Source: Bacteroides sp. CAG:770
Lineage (GTDB): Bacteria > Bacteroidota > Bacteroidia > Bacteroidales > UBA932
Assembly (NCBI GenBank): GCA_000435075.1
Contig: FR890643.1
Coordinates: forward strand, 7,661-13,540
Direction: 5' to 3'
DNA: 5,880 nt
The translations under genes and the position numbers were made by a program. Below the pieces are notes generated by a model. The model was not told the DNA's origin. It saw nothing but the letters and a program-made list of their open reading frames with translations, and ran no database searches. Shown in pieces: positions 1 through 5,880 of this stretch. How positions within the stretch are numbered: the first letter of the stretch is position 1; each line of letters starts with the position of its first letter.

Positions 1-837
1 GGTTTTCCAGAACCAGTTCTTCTGGATAGGATAGCATGACAGAGCCGGAAGCGCGTTGCTTTTCTTGTCAATCTTCTGGCCAGCACCCTGCTCATAAGAC
101 TTGATGTCAGTATAGAAGAGCGCGTCAGTCGGGTACTTCGCCGCATTCAGGTCCATGACCAGACACTCAGGCTGAATGGACTTTATCAATGCATATATTT
201 CTTCGAAAGGGATCTCGTCATAGGAAATCCTGCTCCACGGCGCGTCCCAACCGTCTATTATCAATGCCGTTATCTTTCCATAGTTGGTGAGAAGTTCACG
301 CAACTGGTTCTTTACCAGCTCAGTATGCTCAGGCGTAATCCAGCCTGGACGAAGATGGGCATGGGTGTCAAGGATAGAGAAATACAGCATCACATCCAAG
401 CCTTCGGCCCTGAATGCATCCACATATTCCTTCACGACGTCCCTTTTCAGAGGGCTGGACATTACTGAATAATCAGTGGTCTTGGTATCCCAGATGCAGA
501 ATCCGCTGTGATGTTTGGTAGTAAGACAGCCATAGGTCATGCCTGCGGATTTGGCAGCCTTGGCCCACTGGCGGCAATCAAGTTTCCCGGGATTGAAAAG
601 CTCAGGAGAGGCATCCGGGTCAGGCCAGTCTTCATTGACAAAAGTAGGCATGTTGAAATGGATGAACATGCCGAAGCGCAAATCCACAAAACGCCTCTGG
701 AGAGCATCCATTGACATTGACCCGACAGACTCCGGAGCGATTGCGGATTTTTCTGTTCCGGCTGCCGCAGAGGCATTGACGGAAGTCATCATCAGACCGG
801 CAGCCGCAGCGACTGCCACTTTCAGAAATGGTTTCAT
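1..837 (-). CDS. Alpha-L-fucosidase, GH29, exported (partial: C-terminus beyond the left edge)
   Basis: Hydrolyses terminal alpha-L-fucose from glycans, probably in the periplasm or at the cell surface. The reading frame stays open from the ATG at 837 to the window edge, giving 279 residues, somewhat more than half of a usual GH29 enzyme. Residues 1-24 look like a Sec signal peptide: MKPFLK, a hydrophobic Ala-rich core, then an ASA site at 22-24. GH29 hallmarks follow in order: FGMFIHFN (55-62), FNPGKLD (81-87) with QW (90-91), LTTKHHSGFCIWD (105-117), TDYSV (121-125), and LIIDGWDAPW (192-201). By family alignment from memory, Asp195 in the DGW motif should be the nucleophile; Glu249 in the SYEQ stretch is a candidate acid/base, which is inference. 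The FIHFN form and overall pattern suggest a subfamily-B-like enzyme, which tend to prefer branched alpha-1,3/1,4 fucosides; this is tentative. It is divergent from the receptor gene at 1081. Family assignment is firm, substrate is not. Confidence 0.93.
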   Translation of the reverse strand, partial: MKPFLKVAVAAAAGLMMTSVNASAAAGTEKSAIAPESVGSMSMDALQRRFVDLRFGMFIHFNMPTFVNEDWPDPDASPELFNPGKLDCRQWAKAAKSAGMTYGCLTTKHHSGFCIWDTKTTDYSVMSSPLKRDVVKEYVDAFRAEGLDVMLYFSILDTHAHLRPGWITPEHTELVKNQLRELLTNYGKITALIIDGWDAPWSRISYDEIPFEEIYALIKSIQPECLVMDLNAAKYPTDALFYTDIKSYEQGAGQKIDKKSNALPALSCYPIQKNWFWKT

Positions 838-1080
838 ACTGTAAAATTTTCGTATCAGTGTTATTGTCAGAGCATTGCAAAGACGCCAGCAAAAGGCAGG
901 TAAATGCAATCTCTGTATCAATGCTAAAGTTACGACTAAATTCCATATTATTTCAGAGTGCCGAAGAAAAATAAGTTGACGCGATTTCTGAAAGCGGGAT
1001 GCAACGATTCCTCTCCGGAATTCATCTATGAATGGTCATTGTTCGGCAATTTCAGAGCAGTGAATCTAAAAAATGAGTTT
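838..1080. promoter_or_regulatory. Divergent intergenic region between fucosidase and TonB-dependent receptor
   Basis: These 243 bp separate two outward-reading genes, so promoters for both should lie here. The region is more AT-rich than its flanks. No Shine-Dalgarno sequence precedes either start, as usual in Bacteroidota; the stretch before the receptor ATG is A-rich (1068-1073). I could not find a good TAnnTTTG element for the plus strand. The heptamer TTTCAGA occurs here at 951-957 and 1050-1056, and inverted at 987-993. I see no riboswitch, tRNA or convincing small gene. Confidence 0.6.
925..932 (-). promoter_or_regulatory. Possible Bacteroidota -7 element for the fucosidase gene
   Basis: Read on the minus strand, this is TAACTTTA, seven of eight positions matching the Bacteroidota sigma-ABfr -7 consensus TAnnTTTG. 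It would place the transcription start about 80 nt before the fucosidase ATG. The -33 element is poor: only a TCTG about 21 nt upstream resembles TTTG. Treat as a weak candidate. Confidence 0.3.
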
Positions 1081-3501
1081 ATGAGAAAAATCCTTCTGGC
1101 GGCATTGGCAGCAGTACTGACGGTGTCCGCACACGGGCAGAACAAGAAAATCACAATCAGCGGATACATCCATGATGATGCGACCGGAGAAACGCTTATC
1201 GGCGCAGGAGTAGTCGCCGCGGAATCGTCAGCCATCGGCGCGGTAACCAACGACTTCGGCTTCTACACATTGACGATTCCGGCAGGAAAAACCACCCTGA
1301 GTTATTCATACGTAGGCTGCAGGACAGAGACAGTCAGCATTGACCTCACAAGAGACACGACCATCAACATGTCCCTGAAAGAAGCCGACATTCTCGACGC
1401 CGCGACAGCGGTCGCCAGAAAAGATGCCGGCATCCGTTCCACATACATGGGAGCGCTGGAAATCCCGCAGGAGATGATTCAGAACACACCAGTCATATTC
1501 GGTGAGGCGGATATCATAAAGACACTCCAGATGATGCCTGGAGTACAGCCTGGAATGGAAGGATTTTCAGGCATTTACGTGCGCGGAGGCGGAGTGGATG
1601 AAAACCTCATGATGCTGGACGGCTCCCCTCTCTACAACGTCAGCCACATGCTCGGCCTGTTTTCCGTATTCACCCCGGAGGCCGTGAAGAAAGTGACATT
1701 CTACAAGGGCTCATTCCCGGCCAAATACGGAGGAAGAGTTTCAAGCATCGTCGATGTCCGCACCAACGACGGTAACGCAAAGGGCTTCCACGGCTCGGTA
1801 ACCGCCGGATTGCTCTGCGACAAACTGCACTTCGAAGGCCCTCTCGGAAGCGAAAAGACCACATTCTCCATCAGCGGAAGAGGAATGCACACCTTCTTGT
1901 TCGACAAGATAATCCGCGCCTGCGGAAGCCCCGCAAACTACGCTTTCTATGATGTCAATGCCAAAGTGGCCCACCGGTTCAGCGACCGCGACAGACTCTT
2001 CCTCTCATTCTACCATGGACGGGACTATTTCCGATATAAAGATTCAGACAAAGGGACAGCCACCATCAGTTCAGGAGACGGCAGTTCCTATAAAGAATAT
2101 TCAGAAGACGACGTCAAAGCTAACCTGAAATGGGGCAATATGCTGGCAGTAATGAGATGGAACCATGTCTTCAGCAACAAACTGTTCGCAAACACCTCAG
2201 TTTCCTGGAACAAGTATGACATGAACATCAAATCCGACATCCGGGAAATGGTCAAGTCTGAAAAAGAATTCTACGACAACACCTACAAGTATGGCTACAA
2301 TTCCGGAATCATGGACTTCGGAGGCAGGATTGACTTCGACTATACCCCTGCACCTCAGCATCTTATAAGGTTCGGAACGGAATTCATAAGACACGCCTAC
2401 AGACCATCGGTGCAGAGAGTCAGGGAAATAAATGAAGACGGAGTAAAAAAGACACTCACGGATGAAAAGACGGACATCAGCCCTAACGTCTATGGCTCAG
2501 AACTCTCCTTGTATATGGAGGATGACATGACTCTGGGCGACCACTTTTCTTTCAATCCCGGCGCACGCCTGAGCTTGTTCTTCGTGGACGGAAAGGCATA
2601 TTTCAGCCCGGAACCCAGAGTAGCATTGAAATACTCCTTCGGCGAAGGCTGGGCATTGAAAACGGCATATTCCAGAATGTCCCAGTATGTGCACCTGCTG
2701 ACATCCGGAGACATCAGCCTCCCGACAGACCTGTGGGTGCCGATTACAAAGAACATCATGCCTGTCACATCTGACATCGTCTCGCTCGGAGCATATTTCA
2801 GCGGTCTCAAAGGCTGGGAATTCTCCCTGGAAGGCTATTGGAAGAGGCTGAACAATGTTCTCGAGTACAAGGACGGGAAAATGGCCTTCACCTCAGCCGC
2901 CAACTGGGAAGAGAACGTGGAAATGGGTGAGGGCCGCGCCTACGGAGCAGAGTTCTATGTCCAGAAGACAACCGGCAAGACCACCGGAACCGCCTCATAT
3001 ACATTGGCTTGGGCAAACAGACGGTTCAAGGACGGCACCATCAATAACGGAAACTGGTTCCCTTTCGTCTATGACAGAAGGCACAACGTTACCTTAAGCC
3101 TCATTCAGAAAATAGGCAAACGGGTGGAACTCAGTGCAGTATGGACCTACATGTCAGGCAGCAGGATGACGGTCCCTACAAGAAAATCCTTCGTCATCAC
3201 TCCGGACGGAGACGGAACGAACGATTACGACTACGTGGAAAGCAGGAACAATTACAAGCTTCCTCCTACCCACCGCCTGGACTTCAACTTCAGTTTCCAC
3301 AAGCAGAAGAAGCGTGGAGAAAGAATCTGGAATTTCGGTATTTACAATGCCTACGGGGCACTCAATCCGAACTTCATCATGTATGACGGTTCCCATAAAA
3401 AGAAGGACCCGACGACAGGAGAAGAGATAACGTCCCCGGCACTCATAAAGAAGACTTTCCTCATATTCTACCCTTCATTCAGTTACACATTCAAATTCTG
3501 A
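1081..3501 (+). CDS. TonB-dependent outer-membrane receptor with carboxypeptidase-like regulatory domain
   Basis: An 806-residue outer-membrane transporter, expected to bind a ligand at the surface and import it using TonB-ExbBD energy. The ATG at 1081 is preferred because it begins a clear signal peptide (MRKILLAALAAVLTVSAHG, cleavage before Gln20); the frame stays open upstream to a GTG at 958, but that extension would bury the signal. Residues about 22-102 form a carboxypeptidase-D-like beta-sandwich (ISGYIHD, then NDFGFYTLTIPAG and a YVGC turn). The plug spans about 125-235, with RGGGVDENLMMLDG at 168-181 and FPAKYGGRVSSIVDV from about 212. The remainder is a beta-barrel of alternating aromatic strands ending in YTFKF with the usual terminal Phe. 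No STN domain is present, so sigma/anti-sigma signalling is not indicated. It is not a SusC: the partner downstream is DUF4249, not SusD. The ligand is unknown; peptide, metal chelate and oligosaccharide all remain possible. Confidence 0.93.
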   Translation: MRKILLAALAAVLTVSAHGQNKKITISGYIHDDATGETLIGAGVVAAESSAIGAVTNDFGFYTLTIPAGKTTLSYSYVGCRTETVSIDLTRDTTINMSLKEADILDAATAVARKDAGIRSTYMGALEIPQEMIQNTPVIFGEADIIKTLQMMPGVQPGMEGFSGIYVRGGGVDENLMMLDGSPLYNVSHMLGLFSVFTPEAVKKVTFYKGSFPAKYGGRVSSIVDVRTNDGNAKGFHGSVTAGLLCDKLHFEGPLGSEKTTFSISGRGMHTFLFDKIIRACGSPANYAFYDVNAKVAHRFSDRDRLFLSFYHGRDYFRYKDSDKGTATISSGDGSSYKEYSEDDVKANLKWGNMLAVMRWNHVFSNKLFANTSVSWNKYDMNIKSDIREMVKSEKEFYDNTYKYGYNSGIMDFGGRIDFDYTPAPQHLIRFGTEFIRHAYRPSVQRVREINEDGVKKTLTDEKTDISPNVYGSELSLYMEDDMTLGDHFSFNPGARLSLFFVDGKAYFSPEPRVALKYSFGEGWALKTAYSRMSQYVHLLTSGDISLPTDLWVPITKNIMPVTSDIVSLGAYFSGLKGWEFSLEGYWKRLNNVLEYKDGKMAFTSAANWEENVEMGEGRAYGAEFYVQKTTGKTTGTASYTLAWANRRFKDGTINNGNWFPFVYDRRHNVTLSLIQKIGKRVELSAVWTYMSGSRMTVPTRKSFVITPDGDGTNDYDYVESRNNYKLPPTHRLDFNFSFHKQKKRGERIWNFGIYNAYGALNPNFIMYDGSHKKKDPTTGEEITSPALIKKTFLIFYPSFSYTFKF

Positions 3502-3506
3502 AGACA

Positions 3507-4562
3507 ATGAAAAACAAGATATCAGCAGCACTCGTCATAGCATTGACAATACTCACTTCATGTGAACGGTACATTGAACTGACCGGGACAGGCCCGGAGA
3601 AATTGCTCGTCGTGAACGGCTATATCAGGAGCGACGAATCGGAGCATAGCGTCCTGGTGGCTTGGAGCACGTTCAAAGAAGTCAAGCCCGTCAATGCCGC
3701 CCATCTGGAATGCTACGTCAATGGTACAAAGGTTTCCGAGACTTCCGAATTGCACAAGGCCGAAAACAGCACTTCCGCCATCAAGAGAATGACTTTCAAT
3801 GCTAATTTCAATGCCGGCGACGAGGTCAAGGTAGTTGTAGAGTCTGAGGGGACTCGCGTGGAATCAGTTTCAGTGGCACCTATGGCGCCAGTAATCGTCA
3901 AGGCCGACACGACCACTATCAAGGCAAAAGATTCCTCCGGCAATCTGGAGAACTTCACGCTGTTCAGCGTTACAGTGCAGGACGTGAAAGGTGAAGACAA
4001 TTATTACAGGGCCCTGATGGATCTGGATTCCAAGTACTTCATCAAATGGGTATCGGAAGAGGAAACTGAGCACAAGGTCAGGGACTGCGTCGATGAGGGG
4101 TCCAAATCTCTTGTCATTGACAATTCCCAGGAGCCGCTGCTGAGGAGGAGAATCGGCAAGGAAAAGAAAGACGATGACGACTGGAACTTCTACAACAACA
4201 GATACAACATCTTCACTGACAGCCAGTTCCGCAATTCAGAATACACCCTGAAACTGATTGTGAATCACTACAGGTATCTGCACAATTTCTGTAATTTCGG
4301 CTATAATCCGGAAAATGTCAAGGTAGAAGAGGACCGCGAGGTAGTTGTAAAAATCATATCAATGTCCAAGCTGACTTATCTCTACATGAATGACTACATG
4401 TTCGACCACTCAAGCCAGGGCGACTGGTCTCTGGTTTCGGAGCTGCCTTATCCGAGCAACGTCAAGGGAGGAACGGGACTGGTTTCCGTCATGACTGCGT
4501 CCACTTTCAATGTCAGACTTCCGAAATGGCAGCTGCCTGACAACATCTGGACTAACTATTGA
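3507..4562 (+). CDS. DUF4249 family outer-membrane lipoprotein
   Basis: A 351-residue lipoprotein, probable partner of the receptor that ends five bases upstream; the spacing implies co-transcription. The first 19 residues are a lipoprotein signal with lipobox LTSC and Cys19 as the lipidated residue. DUF4249 features follow: LLVVNGYI shortly after the Cys, a beta-rich N-terminal half containing the VESVSVAPMAP segment, IFTDSQF at 235-241 followed by strand-like YTLKLIV, VVVKIISMSKLTYLYMNDYM in the C-terminal part, and a closing SNVKGGTGLVSVMTAS segment. The family is typically encoded beside FecA/CirA-type receptors of Bacteroidota and has no known enzymatic activity. Its role as a surface ligand-binding or lid-like partner is inference by analogy with SusD and BtuG. 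A charged run KEKKDDDD at 218-225 looks like an exposed loop. The stop codon overlaps the end of the convergent tcdA gene. Confidence 0.88.
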   Translation: MKNKISAALVIALTILTSCERYIELTGTGPEKLLVVNGYIRSDESEHSVLVAWSTFKEVKPVNAAHLECYVNGTKVSETSELHKAENSTSAIKRMTFNANFNAGDEVKVVVESEGTRVESVSVAPMAPVIVKADTTTIKAKDSSGNLENFTLFSVTVQDVKGEDNYYRALMDLDSKYFIKWVSEEETEHKVRDCVDEGSKSLVIDNSQEPLLRRRIGKEKKDDDDWNFYNNRYNIFTDSQFRNSEYTLKLIVNHYRYLHNFCNFGYNPENVKVEEDREVVVKIISMSKLTYLYMNDYMFDHSSQGDWSLVSELPYPSNVKGGTGLVSVMTASTFNVRLPKWQLPDNIWTNY

Positions 4563-5367
4563 TAACCCTGTGATAGATGTCATCTATCACAAGCCCGGAA
4601 AGGGTCATTCCGAATATGGCTGTAATATGGACTGTAGTACCATTGATCTGAGCTTTTGACGCATTCCAGTCATGATTGAGAAGTTCCGGGTCTCCCGGTC
4701 CATCTTCTGTATCCCGGAACATGGCCTGATCGATCTCACAAGGCTGGTACTGCCCCCTGTTCGGAAGCACCTCATCATCATAGACACACATGAACTTACG
4801 TGCCGGGAAAGTCTCGGCACGCTTCATTTTCTTGCGCAGGGCAGCCCCGAGAGGACATCCGCGGACATTCCAGAACTCAGCGACCTTGACTTTCAACGGG
4901 TTCGTTTTCAATGCTGCCCCGAGGGAGCAGAAGAACTTGGCCTTGCTCGCGGTCGCGCGCAAAATCAGCAAAGCCTTGTCTTTCAATGAATCTACGGCGT
5001 CAATGACATAATCGTACGAATCCAGGTCGAAGGAATCCGCCGTCTCTTCGCAATAGATTGCCTGGACCGCATCGATTTCCGCATTGGGATTGATTTCCAG
5101 CAAATGAGCCTTGAGAGCCTCGACCTTGACCTGGCCGACAGTCCTGGTGGTGGCCATCAGCTGCCTGTTGACATTGGTAATGCTCACACGGTCCGAATCC
5201 ACTATCGTCAAATGGGTGATTCCGCTTCTGACCAGTCCTTCAGCACACCAGCTGCCGACTCCGCCCACACCGAAAATTATCACACGTGTACGTGAAAACT
5301 CCTGCATGACATCTTCGCCAAGCAGGAGCTCTGTTCTGTTATAAATCGCTTTTTCTATCTTATCCAT
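4552..5367 (-). CDS. tcdA: tRNA threonylcarbamoyladenosine dehydratase (TcdA/CsdL, E1-like ThiF family)
   Basis: A cytoplasmic 271-residue enzyme, close to the 268 residues of E. coli TcdA. The family uses ATP to cyclise t6A at position 37 of ANN-decoding tRNAs into ct6A, improving decoding. Visible motifs: glycine-rich nucleotide loop GVGGVGS at 33-39, acidic DSD at 57-59, TNVNRQ at 64-69 (ATP-contacting Asn and Arg in E1-like proteins), Lys81 after TVGQV, and DYVIDAVDSLKDK at 119-131. A C-terminal segment TAIFGMTLSGLVIDDI matches the usual end of TcdA proteins. Where many homologues have a DPLA-type motif, this one reads RGCPLGAALRKKMKR (169-183). No MPT-synthase-like C-terminal domain or rhodanese is present, which argues against ThiF or MoeB. 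It starts 27 bp after a DUF4465 gene on the same strand, so they may be co-transcribed, although the functions look unrelated. Its 3' end overlaps the DUF4249 gene antisense by 11 bp. Confidence 0.92.
   Translation of the reverse strand: MDKIEKAIYNRTELLLGEDVMQEFSRTRVIIFGVGGVGSWCAEGLVRSGITHLTIVDSDRVSITNVNRQLMATTRTVGQVKVEALKAHLLEINPNAEIDAVQAIYCEETADSFDLDSYDYVIDAVDSLKDKALLILRATASKAKFFCSLGAALKTNPLKVKVAEFWNVRGCPLGAALRKKMKRAETFPARKFMCVYDDEVLPNRGQYQPCEIDQAMFRDTEDGPGDPELLNHDWNASKAQINGTTVHITAIFGMTLSGLVIDDIYHRVINS
4570..4590. repeat. Perfect 10-bp inverted repeat with one-base centre inside the tcdA 3' end
   Basis: GTGATAGATG at 4570-4579 and its exact reverse complement CATCTATCAC at 4581-4590 flank a single T at 4580. 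It starts 7 bp after the DUF4249 stop codon and covers tcdA codons 260-266 (VIDDIYH) exactly in frame. As RNA it could fold into a 9-bp stem with a 3-nt loop, so it may stop or stabilise the receptor operon transcript. No T-run follows on either strand, so it is not a canonical intrinsic terminator. An operator-like role is also possible. Confidence 0.55.
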
Positions 5368-5384
5368 CTGGTAATCACCAACAT

Positions 5385-5408
5385 AAGCCGCATATTATTT
5401 GGCGGCTT
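5385..5408 (-). repeat. Intercistronic hairpin spanning the DUF4465 stop codon
   Basis: AAGCCGC (5385-5391) and GCGGCTT (5402-5408) are exact reverse complements separated by a 10-nt AT-rich loop, giving a 7-bp, mostly GC stem. The TAA stop of the DUF4465 gene (5395-5397) lies in the loop, and the tcdA start is 17 bp beyond the stem. No U-tract follows, so a strong terminator is unlikely; a transcript-stabilising or attenuating hairpin is plausible. Part of the stem is coding (final Ala codons), so chance cannot be excluded. Confidence 0.4.
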
Positions 5409-5880
5409 CTTCTGTTATATCAAATTTAATCTCATCTACGCAAACCATATATGGGCAGTCCTCCTTCGTCGTGACATACATGAATGACATGAAATTGTCC
5501 GAGAAATCAGCGGTGAGGACTATCTTGTTCACCATGCCGAGAGGAGAGATGTCCACGTCCTGCCAATCCTCGACAAGAAGTGATTTTCCGTCACGGAAAT
5601 CCCCGAGAGGAACCGTAACTTTGCCTGTCTCGTTGCCAGCCGCATCATAGCCTGTAAAGATGGCCACGAAATAATCTCCTGTAGTGAATGCCGGCTTGGA
5701 GTAGAATCCTATTTTCATGTACTGCCATACCATCGCATCATTGTTCACTTTCATTGACACGGCCTTATGCTCGGCTCCGTCAGCGAAGCTGAATGACGGG
5801 CGCACATCCTTATTGTACTGGGAATAAGACCATACGGAGTATTTGGACGTACCGTCAGCCCCCATAGGAGGCTCTTTCCC
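5395..5880 (-). CDS. DUF4465 domain-containing protein (partial: N-terminus beyond the right edge)
   Basis: Only the C-terminal 161 residues are in the window; the frame runs open through the right edge, and the Met at 5863-5865 is internal, not the start. The visible part carries DUF4465 features: a Phe/Tyr-rich beta pattern with MKVNNDAMVWQYM, FYSKPAFTTGDYFVAIFTGYDAAG, then VPLGDFRDG, LVEDWQDVDISPLG, and a closing CVDEIKFDI strand. Family members are predicted secreted or surface lipoproteins of Bacteroidota, about 220-300 residues, with a jelly-roll-like beta fold; the signal peptide or lipobox that would settle location is outside the window. I recall, without being able to check, that some members sit in cobamide-uptake loci and bind vitamin B12; no cobalamin riboswitch or BtuB/BtuG is visible here, so no such role is assigned. 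The gene precedes tcdA by 27 bp on the same strand. Confidence 0.82.
   Translation of the reverse strand, partial: GKEPPMGADGTSKYSVWSYSQYNKDVRPSFSFADGAEHKAVSMKVNNDAMVWQYMKIGFYSKPAFTTGDYFVAIFTGYDAAGNETGKVTVPLGDFRDGKSLLVEDWQDVDISPLGMVNKIVLTADFSDNFMSFMYVTTKEDCPYMVCVDEIKFDITEEAAK

Noticed and set aside
508..946. Short ORFs on both strands over the fucosidase N-terminus and upstream region
   Set aside because: They lie in other frames over a GH29 gene whose motifs are clear; none has a signal or domain of its own.
958..1080. A 41-codon in-frame extension of the receptor back to a GTG
   Set aside because: It would put a charged, non-signal segment before a textbook signal peptide starting at 1081; the open frame is short enough to be chance.
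1670..1974. Three overlapping minus-strand ORFs antisense to the receptor plug region
   Set aside because: They are frame shadows of a strongly conserved receptor, with no recognisable domain and atypical Arg/Ser/Pro-rich composition.
3873..3879. CAGTGGC, the reverse complement of the B12-box core GCCACTG
   Set aside because: It lies inside the DUF4249 coding sequence with no surrounding cobalamin-riboswitch structure, so it is a chance match.
1081..4562. Reading the operon as a SusC/SusD polysaccharide utilisation pair
   Set aside because: The second protein lacks SusD features and matches DUF4249; the receptor is the smaller, 806-residue type rather than the usual roughly 1000-residue SusC.
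4672..5344. Plus-strand ORFs of 63 to 105 residues antisense to tcdA
   Set aside because: They are shadows of tcdA, which has complete E1-like motifs; no independent support.

Overview
The window reads as a chromosomal segment of a Bacteroidota, most likely order Bacteroidales. The reasons are a TonB-dependent receptor with an N-terminal carboxypeptidase-like domain followed by a DUF4249 lipoprotein, a DUF4465 protein, an exported GH29 fucosidase, and starts without Shine-Dalgarno sequences. Base composition looks near half GC by eye. I cannot name the species.

Layout. Positions 1-837 (minus) hold the N-terminal 279 residues of an exported GH29 alpha-L-fucosidase whose C-terminus lies beyond the left edge. 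Positions 838-1080 are a 243-bp divergent intergenic region that should carry promoters for both sides. Positions 1081-3501 (plus) encode an 806-residue TonB-dependent outer-membrane receptor. Five bases later, 3507-4562 (plus) encodes a 351-residue DUF4249 lipoprotein, and the two almost certainly form one operon. Convergent to them, 4552-5367 (minus) encodes a TcdA/CsdL-like tRNA threonylcarbamoyladenosine dehydratase. Its last codons overlap the end of the DUF4249 gene by 11 bp. Positions 5395-5880 (minus) hold the C-terminal 161 residues of a DUF4465 protein, lying 27 bp upstream of tcdA on the same strand.

How the parts relate. The receptor and DUF4249 lipoprotein should act together at the outer membrane in TonB-powered import of an unknown ligand. 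They occupy the place that SusC and SusD hold in classic glycan loci, but neither is a SusC/SusD homologue. The divergent fucosidase would release fucose from host or plant glycans; whether it serves the same nutrient is only a contextual guess. TcdA is a housekeeping tRNA-modification enzyme and probably a bystander.

The most interesting non-coding structures are a perfect 10+1+10 palindrome at 4570-4590, just past the receptor operon and inside the tcdA coding sequence, and a 7-bp GC-rich hairpin at 5385-5408 spanning the DUF4465 stop codon. I saw no tRNA, rRNA, CRISPR array, insertion sequence or convincing riboswitch, and nothing that makes a strong case for a wholly new system.
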